Below are positions 33,323 through 44,943 of a stretch of DNA of 64,000 nucleotides, in pieces; positions within the stretch are counted from its first letter, which is position 1; every line of letters starts with the position of its first letter. The stretch comes from Notospermus geniculatus (Eukaryota; Nemertea; Pilidiophora; Heteronemertea; Lineidae): NCBI GenBank assembly GCA_002633025.1, contig NMRB01000093.1, forward strand, positions 267,014 through 331,013, written 5' to 3'. The notes beneath the pieces are model-generated. The model did no database searches. It was not told where the DNA came from and worked only from the letters and a program-made list of their open reading frames with translations. A program made the translations under genes and the position numbers.

Positions 33323-33663
33323 CAAACCTGGCGAAACACGAAGTATACGAAATACGGAATTGGATTTCATTTCCCGATGTACTTCGGGAGATGGTTGGTA
33401 TCACAAATGCCGGGCACAAATGTCCCTGCTGTCAGTGCGTCTTTTAGGGTATGACGTTAGACCGATAGAGTTACGGTGTATCTTTCGTTTTCACTTCGTT
33501 AAGAATTCAAGATGCACCATAACTCTCTCGGTCTTACATAATATGCTAAAAGATGCACTGGCAGCAGGTACACTTGTGGCACCTTATATTACGTCCTGGA
33601 AGTGAAGCTGAATTTCGTATTTCGTACTTCTTTTTGTTTGGTCAGATTTGCGAAACCTCACTA
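33321..33663. mobile_element. TAGTGAGGTTTCGCA family, copy 6, truncated
   Basis: Follows copy 5 directly. The left terminus is shortened to ACAAACCTGGCGAAACACG; the right end is intact (GCGAAACCTCACTA). Confidence 0.7.
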
Positions 33664-34900
33664 CTACCTGTCCTTGTGTGCGACGACGAAAAGCGCGCGC
33701 GCCAAGTCGTAAGACCCTCTAGATATTCTCATGCAGCATGAAGTTCGCCGCAGTTGTGGGTTTGTAATGAAAGGAAGAGTCATGGAAGAGTATACTTACC
33801 CGTAAACACCAAAGATATTGTGACTGCATCCGTACTGGTGTACCCCAAGTGGTTCGTCAGAAAGATGACCAGGTTACTTACAATGCTGTAGTATGTTAAC
33901 CGTTCACAGAGTTCAGTGAACAAGATGCACAATGTTACACCGATTCGTTTGATTCTCTCCTGTTTCGTTTCCGGGGGCAGGATTTTTGAATCTGTTGATG
34001 ATATGAGCAGTGGAGAGTCTTCCCCATCTCCATGGCTGGCGTTGTCGCTGAGGTCCAACTCAGCGTGATTTTGCTTACTCATGGTGGATTTATACGTCCG
34101 ACCCAAGATCGCAGGAGGACTTATATGCAGAGTTTATTTTCTAGATATCTGTAAATCAGAAAAATGACAGGAAACGACACATAAACATATGTGAAATGTC
34201 ACGAATTATGCACGAGACGCTGAGATAGCACTGCCCTCGGCATGATTTCCTGAATTTTTGAATGTCTCTCTGACTATAGCCTGTAAAGCTTGACTATGAA
34301 AATGACCCGCCGTACCTGCAAAAAGCTGCATGATCATCAGTCACCATCCGCTGTCATCTTCTGATCCCGGAAGGTGACTTAGACTGATGCCGTCTTGTTG
34401 CGAGAACTACTCTGTCACTGAACCAGGAAGGTGCCTTGTCAAACGTCTATGCGGACGGTTTGACCACCTTTGTATGTAGGCCGAATCAATGAGTCCCATG
34501 ATTAACGCAACTAGAGCACGACATAGGCCCACACTGTCATGGCCCACACGAGACTGATAAATATTGCACGTACTGATTATGTCTGCTAAGTATGATTGCC
34601 CTAAATATTTTCAATCACTAACAAGGGTACTGTCATATAGTATATCTAAAGATCACATGAGGGTAAATTCAAACGATCATGTTCAGATCATGAGGACAAA
34701 TCAAGATAGCTAAGACATTCCAGGTCAGTGTCCTGACCAAACGGAGTCATAAGCTGGGTCGTAGGGTATACTCCAATTGTCTCTACTGATACTCAGTACC
34801 CCGAGGCTTCACGAGGATTCACGGCCGTGAACCGGCGTTTTCGTATACCGTATACTTCTATGTAATAGGGGCCTTATGAATATGGTCCTATATCTCTTAT

Positions 34901-35145
34901 GGGCCGATTTAATTAAAATAGACGTTGGCTAAGCTAACCATTGGTTCCACCAAAAATAGATAGGCGTGCGAAAAATGTACAACTAAATTTTTCACCAAAA
35001 AGCCCCGTTTTCTAAGCTCTTTATAGCGCTTACTATCCATCCAAACAGGGCTTTTTGATGAAAATTTAGTTGTGCATTTTTCGCACGCATATCTATTTTT
35101 GGTGGAACCAATGGTTAGCTTAGCCAACGTCTATTAAATCGGCCC
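34901..35145. mobile_element. 245-bp GGGCCGATTTAAT foldback, copy B
   Basis: Complete copy of the element at 28586-28830, with both termini (GGGCCGATTTAAT and ATTAAATCGGCCC) and no contig break. The arms differ only slightly from each other, so the element is young or maintained. Confidence 0.8.
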
Positions 35146-35670
35146 AAGGCCGGGTTTATATAGAGGTATACGGTATACGGACACGTCAGCGAACAAAGGT
35201 TTCATGGTCACTAACGCTAATATAAGGCTGAGTTCACGTACGGTAAACGAACAGGCTGGCGACAAATGGCCTAATAAACGGTTCATGACCATGAAACCTT
35301 TTTTTGCCAGCGTTTCCCAATACCGTACCTCTATGTCATCCTGACAATATCAGGCGTTCTTACTGCTCGCTCCCTTCGTCACCGCAGCGAGCACTGAGAA
35401 CTCCTGATATTCTCAGGATGTGGACTCAGCCCCGGGACTCAGCCTTAGTCCATTGTTCGCCAGCATGTCCGTATACCGTATACCTCTGTGCCTAAATACT
35501 ATGTTTATGAATATGAACCCTGCAGGCCAGCAAACGACCGAATCGAGAGACAATTGCGCGTCTTCCCGCCAAAATGTTTCGACACGTGTGCGGCTGCATT
35601 TTCCCGCCAAACCGTTCGTCATCATCTCTCTCTTAATTCGTCCAAAACAGCAGGAGCTACATGGACGCAC

Positions 35671-35847
35671 ATGGCAGTGAGGAGGCTGGGAAGAGTAAAA
35701 GAGAATCCAGATAATGACGAACGCTGGAACCATGCCCCAGTCTTTGGGCCCTCTCTTCCAAAGGAGAAGTTTAGTTACAAAGAGCAACGTAAGAGGGTGT
35801 TCGATTGCTATACCGCGTTCTGCAATGGCACGTTTTCGAAGGGGTGA
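35671..35847 (+). CDS. Second copy of the small divergent ORF
   Basis: Same 58-codon frame as 29548-29724 with one synonymous change. Upstream sequence differs by a small indel, so longer N-terminal readings are not conserved, which favours the ATG at 35671. Confidence 0.28.
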   Translation: MAVRRLGRVKENPDNDERWNHAPVFGPSLPKEKFSYKEQRKRVFDCYTAFCNGTFSKG

Positions 35848-35981
35848 TTAGAGGGATAGGCTTATAAATCGATGGATCACACTGGCTTGGCTGACTGATT
35901 TTTCGTCATTCCTTCTCGATGCGATGGTGCATTGTAACGGTCAACATACCCAAGAGAGAACTAAGGTGTAAGAGAGCGCCN

Positions 35982-38505
35982 ATCCTCTGATCTGCATGAC
36001 TCCAAAGGGGTTGTCACTTTCATCCCTGTGGATCTCTTCATCATTCTATGTTGTTGCCATTCTACTGCTGATTCAAGCTTAGGCTATATAAAAATAATCT
36101 TTAGTTTAGCATCAGTCATACTTGTAAAAAGTGAGGAGGGAGGAGTTTATTTTATTTTATTTTTTATTTTTATTTTTTATACTGAAATGTGATCATTGAA
36201 AGAGATTTGAAGCTTTGCAGCTTCCATACAAACAACTTCCATACAAACCCTCAGAAACAAACCATAAGAAACCTTTAAGAACTGAAAACAAAAGGTTTTT
36301 ATTTCAAACAGTACTAATACAAGTCATGGCTCTATTGAGGATCGTCAGAGTTTGTGCTAAAATGGTAAAACTAGGAGGAAAAAATGAAAAAAAAAAATAA
36401 AATTTTTTTGAGGTGGCAAGAAAATTTGAGGCAGGAGGTGGTGCTAAACTAAAGATTTTTTTTTATCTGGCCTTACCTAAGCTATCAATCAGTGCTAAAC
36501 TAACCTGAATAACCATTCAGCATTTTTCCGGTTTCAGAAAAAGAAGGCGTCATTTAAAGTTGCTGATGTCAGTTTATGACATCTTGAATAGCATAAGCTG
36601 TCCCCACTATATGAAACATACTTGTAATTCATACCAGTCTTCATGTTAGCCCTATTTCAGTTTGCAAAGGCTTTTATCACTCACAGTGTTTGTACTATTT
36701 CTTATGCCCTGTCCATAGCCTACATGCCAGTGGCTAGGCTTCTCCTTTTTATTGATTTTTCTTTACAGTTAACATGAGAGGTAAGCTTTCTTAACAGGCC
36801 GCAAAAGGTACATAGAATATAATGTGTTATGACTTCAGCCAAACTAGCTTAAGCAGTTATGTTCCCTAGCAAATCCTTAGCATATAATTTAAGAGACATG
36901 AGAAAAATATACATCCTTAGCATATAATTTAAGAGACGTGAGAAAAATATACATGTATGTGAAGGTCAGATTTTGAAACTACATGTACATGCAATTCATT
37001 GAAATTTTTTGAGGAAGAAGCCATGTACTTCTCTCCATTGTGATGGTGTGATGCCTTTGACGGATGGGCTGTTCTTGGCATTCCAGTGACCCGTCTTCCT
37101 GCATTTAGTTTCCAGTATATGACAATATCTTCCATCTTCCGCTGATTCATATGGGGAATTATACATAGATACAACATTATTGAATATCTGCTGGTCCCTT
37201 ATGTGTATGATAATTGTATAATTGCATCAGAATGAGATGTCCACATGTGTAATGTTGAACAATGATCATTTTTGTCATGCAGAATTGACCTTATGTAAGC
37301 TTTCCCATACCATCCATGTTGACCAACAATATCTCTTATTTGGCATTAATAATTGCACTGGTTTCTCTTGCTGCAGAAATGTGTGCTACTTAAACATACA
37401 TTTATATTATAAATGTCAATGTAAACATTCCAACTTTCTGCACCATCTGTCAGTTCCAGCAGAAACATTATGTTTCTGGTTCCAGTGATGTCCTCAAATA
37501 GAGAGGTTCCTTGTCTGATATTTATCATGGAAGGATTGAACATGCAATCATGATAGGCAGTTACAAGAATGATTGATCAGATGTCAGTATATCCCAGCTG
37601 AACCTGTGGGTTCTCTTGGTTTCCATATACATTTGACATGTTTGACACGTTGATGTTTACTGATGATGGTCAGGAATCATATGATTTGAACCATTACAAC
37701 ATCCATGTCTACATACTTGGCTGGAAAAATGTATGGTGTAGGCCAACATGCATGGAGAACATTTTTGCAAATGGACATCATTGCAAATTAATGTTATCAT
37801 AGAATTGGTCAATTAATATGTTATTCCAAAGATACAGTTAATCGCATGTGGATGGATGTCACTTCAGTGCACCAGGTCCGCATTACTGTTATAGGCAGTT
37901 CTACACCATGTAGACACGTACATTTATTATGTCTGGTGTGGTTTCTTGAAGGCTGTTGGTATAGTGACAACTTGTTGATCATCAACAAGATTTTACCTCT
38001 TATTCCTGCCACAAGGGATGATCATGGAAGCAAATCGGGTATAAGCACAGCTGCTGGCAGGCGAAAAGTAGGCTATGTATTTTTTTAGCAAACCTGGCCT
38101 TATTTTTACGGATTAAACGTCCCCAATGAGCACTTTGTCCATGTACCATTCCATTCATTCATTTGTTCTGGGTGGTCATGATGAAGATTCGCTTGCCTAC
38201 TTGCATTCTTTTGGTACAAGACTCGGATGTGTTCAGAGAAGAGACTTCTTTATCCGATTTCCCCCAAAGCGTGATCTTTTGTTTGAGAGTTAGCATCTTT
38301 TGTAGTATCCATGGCAACTGATAATATATACTCCTGGGAAAATCATTGTCTCATATTATATGAACATATTCCTGTGTGTAGGATGGTAATGGCATTGTGT
38401 ACTGGTACTTGTTGTTTATTCAGTTTATGTTTGTAATTTAATCCTGGTTGAGCTTTAAAATGAAGTAGCGATACAAAATAGCAGGATAGCTGTCTATATA
38501 TATAA
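35982..38505. other. No gene recognised
   Basis: Begins after the contig join at 35981. Contains T-rich low complexity (36148-36180) and an imperfect direct repeat of about 34 bp (36880-36950, GCATATAATTTAAGAGAC). Short open frames on both strands show no family or splice support. Confidence 0.5.
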
Positions 38506-39103
38506 CTAAAATAACAGAGCAACCTTCGATGTTTGATCCGTCCCGATCATTGCCATGTCAATGGCTTTGGTAGACGCTAAAAGAAAAGTCTTTAGTTCGG
38601 CTTCTTTCATGATTTCTCTGATGACTGCATTGCCGAGCAACAAAGAACCTCTCAGATGATTTCCTTCAGTCTTCTTCCCTGAAATCCATTTTTTGGTCAG
38701 CTGCGAAATTGATGATGCTTTCTGTTGAATCATTTGGACGTAAAAGCAGTTAGGTAGATTTCGCCCCCGTGATGGAACTAACACTTCTTCCTCATGTACA
38801 GGCAGCGATCCTAGCTTGGATTGTGAATCAGTGGGTGATACATGTGATAGGTTCCTATACCAGTATACTGATGGGTAACTTTTTGTAAAAGCTCGGAGAT
38901 CTGCATTAGTAAAATTGACAAATTTAGTGGTTATACGCCATAAAGATGTATCTGCACTTATGTGTGTTGTAAATGATCCCCTGTAGCAAACAACGGAAGG
39001 CTTTGCCATTATAATGATAAAGATGCCGATCTCATGTGTCAACACGCACTTCTTTAACAATGTCTGAAGTATCACCTGTACAAATAGATTCTTGTACCTT
39101 TGC
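38506..39103 (-). CDS. Unidentified terminal exon, about 199 codons
   Basis: The longest unexplained clean open frame in the window. On minus it opens after a strong acceptor (TTTCATTTTTGCTCCAG at 39104-39120) and runs in one frame to a stop at 38506. An in-frame ATG within gives a segment starting MAKPSVVCYRGSF. Further on it contains YPSVYWYRNLSHVSP, VPSRGRNLPNCFYVQMIQQ and SQLTKKWISGKKTEGNHLRG. Composition is even and protein-like, without low complexity. Its length exceeds what chance usually gives at this base composition. I see no known domain and no certain upstream exon; a weak candidate is the 61-codon ATG frame at 39704-39889 on the same strand. It could also be a decayed transposon gene. 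Confidence 0.45.
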
Positions 39104-39182
39104 CTGGAGCAAAAATGAAAGCTTCATTGGTTGGAATTATCGAGGTAAACACTAGGATATGGAAGGAGAAGTAGGCCTACTT

Positions 39183-39315
39183 AGGGCTGGTTCATACTTG
39201 CCCGCGGAACGTCAAGCGCATGAAACTGATCGCAGGTTTCCAAGGCGTGAATGTGCACACACATTGAAATTGATCATAGTCGGCGTAAAATCCGGACGGA
39301 GTATGAACCAGCCCT
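39183..39315. mobile_element. 133-bp AGGGCTGGTTCATACT MITE
   Basis: Ends AGGGCTGGTTCATACT / AGTATGAACCAGCCCT are perfectly inverted, with a non-coding interior. Lies just upstream, in transcript direction, of the unidentified minus-strand exon. Confidence 0.8.
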
Positions 39316-39537
39316 TACACAGATAAACTAAGGAACAGGTTAAAGTCTGAATATTCATCTGCTGTGATAGCTGTGCAGCAGAAAATCAGTGGAAATTCCC
39401 TGCTGTTGATGGGTGATGCTACAAATATAAATGCCAGAAGAAAACAAATATGAGAAAATTTCTTCCAATCACATGCAGATCAGATCAGAGTTTCTCAATC
39501 ATGGCAAAGATCCAACAAGAACAAAAAGCTGGTGAAG

Positions 39538-39582
39538 AGGATGACGATGATGATGTTGTTGATGATGATGATGATGATGTTG
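39538..39582. repeat. GAT/GAC trinucleotide microsatellite
   Basis: GATGACGATGATGATG followed by GTTGTTGATGATG repeats. Confidence 0.8.
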
Positions 39583-39889
39583 GAGGCAGAATCATTTCAC
39601 TGATACATACACTGTGTGTACAATAAGTGTTGTGGTGCTTGGTGAGGGAGATTCCAAATATGTGATCAGATTCATTTCTACATCCCAGCAGAGTTCTCCG
39701 CGATTAACTGGTGTCTGCTGTATCTTGAACTGTGGCAAGAGTGGGTAATATATCGCACAATATTTGTAACACTTGTTTGATGTGCTGCTTTTTCTGTTTG
39801 GACCTGGATGAGCCTTGTGAATTCCACTCGGTGTGGCATTGGTACCTGAAGCATTTCTTCACATATTCTGACATGACCTCGACCAACAT

Positions 39890-40953
39890 TGAGTTGAATT
39901 ACTCATAAAACCCCATCTTATTAGTTGAACAATCACCCTCGAGGCATCCTCAAGGTAATCGCAGGAATTCTCTGCAAACATTTTCAGAGAGTATCATTTC
40001 ACTTTATATTTCCTGCAAACACTACTATTCCACTTGGGAAGGAACACAGAAATTTGGTGATTACAGTGGATCATGTGCACTAAATACAAAGTAGTGGTAA
40101 AAGCAACTGAAACACCAAGAACAACATTTCTTACAACTTACAAAAAGTAGGTGGCAGAACATGAAAGAGCACATTATGGTTCGACCTTGAGATCCCTCTG
40201 CAGCTCAATTCTTCTTAGCAAACTTCATCAGGATGTGGATCTAGTACTGCTTTGAGTGGTTTTTACATTGACAGTCCATTCTAAATGTATGACAGTGACA
40301 TCGATATCCTTGCATTCATTACATGTATGATCTTTTTGATGATCTACCTCACTGTAGACCTGGGCTTTATTGCTGAGCCCCTCCTACTTAATTCTCTCAG
40401 GCACGTTCAGTGCCGGTAAGGGTTTCATTTGAAGTTTGATTCTTGCCTGCAAAAAACGAAGAGATGCTATCCTAGCCAGTGACTTTGCCTGTTCATGCTG
40501 TTTTCCCTTTAATACATGTACTTACCTAGTAGGCCTCCATCTGTTTTCTCTCTCGAGTTATTGGAGAGTAATCATGAGAGACCAACAATGAAATGAAAAC
40601 TCGTGCCTTGCTTGTAATGATACACCCAATGTTTGAATTGCCTGTGAGATTCCAACCTGTGGAAATTGTTGATACAAACTGTAAGCTGTATAGTTTACAT
40701 AGGCCTAGTTGTTTGCTCCAGAGCAGGTACAATGCAATGCAAAAGCCATGGCAACCTACCGTTCCTTTCATTGTTTGGATAATATGAATTCCAAAGGGTT
40801 AGGTGCATCCACCTGGGAGAGACTCACAGGCCCTGGAGAAGTCATTTTTCTGATGGCTTGAATTGCTTCCAGTACAAGGAAACTGATTTTGTTAGCCTTA
40901 TATCTTATATTCTCATACACTTATACATGACTGTGACAATATGAAGATACTAT
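39890..40953. other. No gene recognised
   Basis: Unique-looking AT-rich sequence. No splice-bounded open frame stands out. Confidence 0.45.
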
Positions 40954-41295
40954 AGTAAACATTCCATCATGGTGGAAAAAGGGTGTTTTATTCTAGAATT
41001 GTCAAACAGGTTGAGAATGTAAGTAAACATTCCATCATGGTGGAAAAAAGGTGTTTTATTCTAGAATCGTCAAACAGGTTGAGAATGCAAGTAAAACTTC
41101 CATCATGGTGCGAAAAGGGTGTTTTATTCTAGAATCATCAAACAGGTTGAGAATGCAAGTAAACATTCCATCATGGTGGGAAAAGGGTATTTTACTCTAG
41201 AATTGTCAAACAGGTTGAGAATGCAAGTAAACATTCCATCATGTTGGAAAAAGGGTGTTTTATTCTAGAATCGTCAAACAGTTGAGAACGCAAGT
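40954..41295. repeat. Tandem repeat, five units of 68 bp
   Basis: Units start at 40954, 41022, 41090, 41158 and 41226 with an exact 68-bp period. The core is AACATTCCATCATGGTGG, then GTGTTTTATTCTAGAAT and GTCAAACAGGTTGAGAATG. Units differ at a few bases each and the last is slightly shortened. No spacers. Confidence 0.9.
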
Positions 41296-43992
41296 TGTTC
41301 TTACCTCTAGAATCGAAAATGAAAAGATGGTGACTTTGCGAATCAACCTTACCTTTTCAACATCCCGGAATGCCAAGCCATTCTTTTGGCTGTACATTTG
41401 ATTAATATAGGTTGGAGAAGTCATAACACCATGTGACAAGGGTACAAATTGGATAAAGATGATTGATCTGTCTAGACGCCAACTTGGAATAAGTTTGCTT
41501 GGCCCACGCATTGCTGAAGTTCTAACAGATTTCTATTTATCATTGGGGCAATCCTCTTTCACCAGTCCTAGCGTATGGTGACTGACTTCCATCATCAGAG
41601 CATTTGTGTTCCAACCATTTATTGTTTGAAATGGCCCCATGGGTTTGAATGTTACATGGAACTGACTGGCAGCATAGTCGATATTGAACAAAAAGCATTA
41701 GAAGTTGCTGGGGAAACCTTGTATTATTTATGCCATCAATTGACAGCCAATACTGTACAGTTATATTGTAAAATGACGACGCCTTCATCAGAAGTCACAT
41801 GAATATTTTTTTTTTCAAATGTGTATCAGTCAGTTTTGTATGATCATCTTAATTTAGGGTTCAGAGTTGTTCAAAGTTTTTTTCTGGTATATTGGATTAA
41901 AAATACTATGTCGCATATCTTTCAGATATTGATTAAAACATCTACTTCAGTAAAGCACATCATATTTATACATTTGCTATGAACATATACTGGTATATAA
42001 ATAGAACAGAAGCCGATTAAACAAGAAATATATTGATTATGTTCAAATTTGTCTTGTATCCTGTTGAGTCATAACTGACATTTTCTGATTCAAGAACCAC
42101 CCGAAGATCGAGTTTTCACCATTTTCCACTCCTTTTTTGCTCAGGGAGGTTGGTTTTGCGGGCCCTTGTGCACAATTCCACCATCACGCTGAAAAACTTT
42201 TTAGGACCTATTGTTTTTTTGGAAATAGAAGCAATGACTCTTGGATCTTATTGTGAAAACAAGTCGTAAACTTGTCTCGGTTGAGTCAATGTGATGACAT
42301 TGTTCATTACATTGGTGCACATCTTGGACAAGCATACCACTTGTTGGGCATAACATACATGTAGTTTATGGCAGCTGGCTTAACATTCTGTGCCAGCATA
42401 TAAAATGCACTGCATTTATTGATTTCAATATTATTGACAGAGTGGCGAACCTAGGCTTTACAGATCAATGAAATATCCAACTCAGCACGTAGTGGACAGA
42501 TTGTGAAAACACTTTGTCAGCTTATTGCTTATAACAGTTCGAATGACCAAATGTGTTATAAATTATGAAGATGTGCAAACAATCAAACAAGCAAAAAAAC
42601 AGCTCTAACGATTAGTAGAGAAACCACTGTCGAGTTGGGAACAGTGAACAAGTCGCTTTTGGCATGCAGTTTCCCTTTTAGAGTCCAGTCATTGTTACAA
42701 ACTAAGAGAAGCCATTGATCCTGGCCATCCTATAACATATATAGCACCAATTACTCCAAAAATATATCCTGCTCAGGTTACAAGAATTCTACGCTACTGA
42801 AGTAGTGTGTGAGCGAGTATCTGCAGGATTACGCCAGCAGATTTATGACCGTGACAGCAAAATGAGTCGGAATGCGCTGGAAAGAAGACCCAAGATGACA
42901 CCAGAGAACAATTGCAGAAATGGACAAAGTCAAATTTCACAATGGACAGACAGTGCTGAAATCAACAAACCTGTTGGTTCACCTTGGGTTTTCTTCTGTG
43001 TGCATTCCAATTCATTTTGCTGTCACGGGTGACATTTTTGTGTGCTGGCTGTCACCAGCTCATTTATGTTGATCACCATACCACGATGGTTGTATAAACA
43101 GACTCAAGGATACTTCACAGAATGAAATGGACTTGGTGATCAATATAGAGTGTAACACCATAAATTATCCAAAGCTTTCGTCACGACAATGAGATTCCCT
43201 CATTCAGTACTCCTCTCATGTTGTTGGATTGAGGCCCTGGAAGGATTTAGTGCCCTGGGCATGAAATCAACAAGATACAGTTAGAGCCAATTGTTATCTG
43301 AACTCATCAACTCTAATGCACATTTCTTATGAATAGTAATGAGATGGGCCTTGGAATGCATGTTGCAAAGTAGTGTTATACACCTGAGAATAAAGTATGT
43401 TCAATAAAAAAAGATACTATGGCATGTAGTATCAACTACAAAATGTTTCTGTCTTTACAACAATGTCCTGGAGACATGGAGAAAGAATGAAAGGTGAAGA
43501 ACAAGTGTCCCTCATTTCCCAAGTTTTGTCATGGATTTGACCCCTTGTGTGCAGAAGTCGGATAGAGGGACGCTGTCATTGTATTTTGTCTATCCACACT
43601 ACTGCTTCCTGAATCCGTACTCACGAATATTGATCACTACATTGATCACTACGACATGGTTTTAAATACAAAATCAATGGTAGGCCTACTTCAGAGTAAA
43701 CCCAGTTCTATGGAAAATGTTTCAAGCATGCAAAAGTTCCATTTTCAGGATATTGTTTTCATGATATACTGTCATAGTTTCCCATTGCAGTTCAGGATGT
43801 GAGCACTCTGTATCGAGAAAGTGATATCAGACTAGAGGGAGAACATGATGAATGTTAGGTGATACATTGTTGGCTGTTATGACCTGTCAAGGGATAATTC
43901 CTCTCAGGCAAATTGCCTTAGCAACGACATGATAGGCTGACAGAAAACTATTTCATTTTGAATTGGATTTGACTCAATGCTCATGAAAAATT
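41296..43992. other. No gene recognised
   Basis: AT-rich, with short open frames only. No convincing exon, RNA or repeat boundary seen. Confidence 0.45.
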
Positions 43993-44318
43993 GGGACCTT
44001 ATTCACAAAGCCCCCGTAACTTTAAGGACACGCAAAATCCTTTGTCAGACTGAGAGTGAACAATAGGTTGTCCACAAAAGGACAATAGTTTGCGCACTCC
44101 CGTAAAGGCGCTGCTCCACTTGACAGTTTTTTCGCAGAAGTTGGCTCACAATGGGCAGTTCACCATTGTTTGTGCCCTGTCGGCTTACGCTGGGACCAAT
44201 GACACAAACAACTGCTCGCAGTTGAGTTGCCCATTGAGAGCCAACTTCTGCGAGAAAACTGTCAAGTGGAGCAGCGCCTTAAGTTACGGGCCCGGGAGCT
44301 TTGCGAATAAGGTCCCTG
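43993..44318. mobile_element. Nested TIR elements (GGGACCTTATTC outer, AAGGCGCTGCTCC inner)
   Basis: Outer ends GGGACCTTATTCACAAAGC (43993) and GCTTTGCGAATAAGGTCCC (to 44318) are inverted. Inside lies a 178-bp element (about 44104-44281) with ends AAGGCGCTGCTCCACTTGAC / GTCAAGTGGAGCAGCGCCTT. One short element appears to have inserted into another. Confidence 0.75.
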
Positions 44319-44942
44319 GTGTTTAGCATGCATTTTCCAAAATTGCCTGAATGACAATATTGGTGTGCATGAATACTGTACCCACGCTCCAATACCGTCC
44401 TGGGCGGGAAATCAGAGTAGGCGGCCGATTGTCATGTGGGCCGAGCTTTGTACGGTCGGTATTGTATAGAAATTGCCGTCAAGCGAATAGGCCCTATTGG
44501 TATGCAACAGCAATTTTAGCATGTCAAAACTTCGCGGCGCTCTGGTGATTCACGGACTACATCAAGTCATGGTCTGATCATCTTACAATGAGGCCTGTTG
44601 CATACCAATAGGGCCTATTCGCTTGACGGCAATTTCTATACAATACCGACCGTACAAAGCTCGGCCCACATGACAATCGGCCGCCTACTCTGATTTCCCG
44701 CCCAGGACGGTATTGGAGCGTGGGTACAGTATTCATGCACACCAATATTGTCATTCAGGCAATTTTGGAAAATGCATGCTAAACACCAGGGACCTTATTC
44801 GCAAAGCTCCCGGGCCCGTAACTTAAGGCGCTGCTCCACTTGACAGTTTTCTCGCAGAAGTTGGCTCTCAATGGGCAACTCAACTGCGAGCAGTTGTTTG
44901 TGTCATTGGTCCCAGCGTAAAGCCGACAGGGCACAAACAATG
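44161..44942. repeat. Large palindrome, arms about 349 bp, loop about 84 bp
   Basis: 44161-44509 is repeated as its reverse complement at 44594-44942 with almost no mismatch, ending exactly before the 'n' at 44943. The arms include the right part of the nested elements above plus ordinary-looking sequence such as CCAATACCGTCCTGGGCGGG. It is either a true inverted duplication or a chimeric read/contig artefact; the position of the 'n' favours the artefact. Confidence 0.85.
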
Positions 44943-44943
44943 N

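Larger units (their letters stand above)
30077..34082 (-). pseudogene. SLC15A4: Tandem copy B of SLC15A4 exons 1-5, damaged
   Basis: Exon 1b 34082-33800, exon 2b 32176-32116, exon 3b 31516-31452, exon 4b 31204?/31160-31021 region, exon 5b 30152-30077. Exons 1, 3 and 4 are intact, with Gln6 changed to His. Exon 2b has lost a net 38 bp, removing the GGWLAD motif and shifting the frame. Exon 5b is cut after the codons for QEIAF at the junction with copy A, so the donor is gone. It cannot make a full transporter. Exon 1b could still serve as an alternative first exon spliced to exon 2a, since phases match. Either a degenerate tandem duplicate or a second haplotype carrying a deletion allele. Confidence 0.8.
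30077..35980. other. Tandem block B, copy of 24644-29856
   Basis: Near-identical to block A in the same orientation, joined to it at 30076/30077 without any 'n' and ending at the 'n' at 35981. Differences are mainly transposon insertions: 30391-30673, 32366-32540 and extra TAGTGAGGTTTCGCA copies in B; 26978-27233 in A. Small indels and scattered substitutions make up the rest. Confidence 0.85.

Noticed and set aside
36148-36180. Telomere-like or centromere-like repeat
   Set aside because: Only a T-rich low-complexity run with no regular unit.
40954-41295. CRISPR-like array
   Set aside because: The 68-bp repeats are contiguous without unique spacers, and the genome is eukaryotic; the same holds for 22795-23070.
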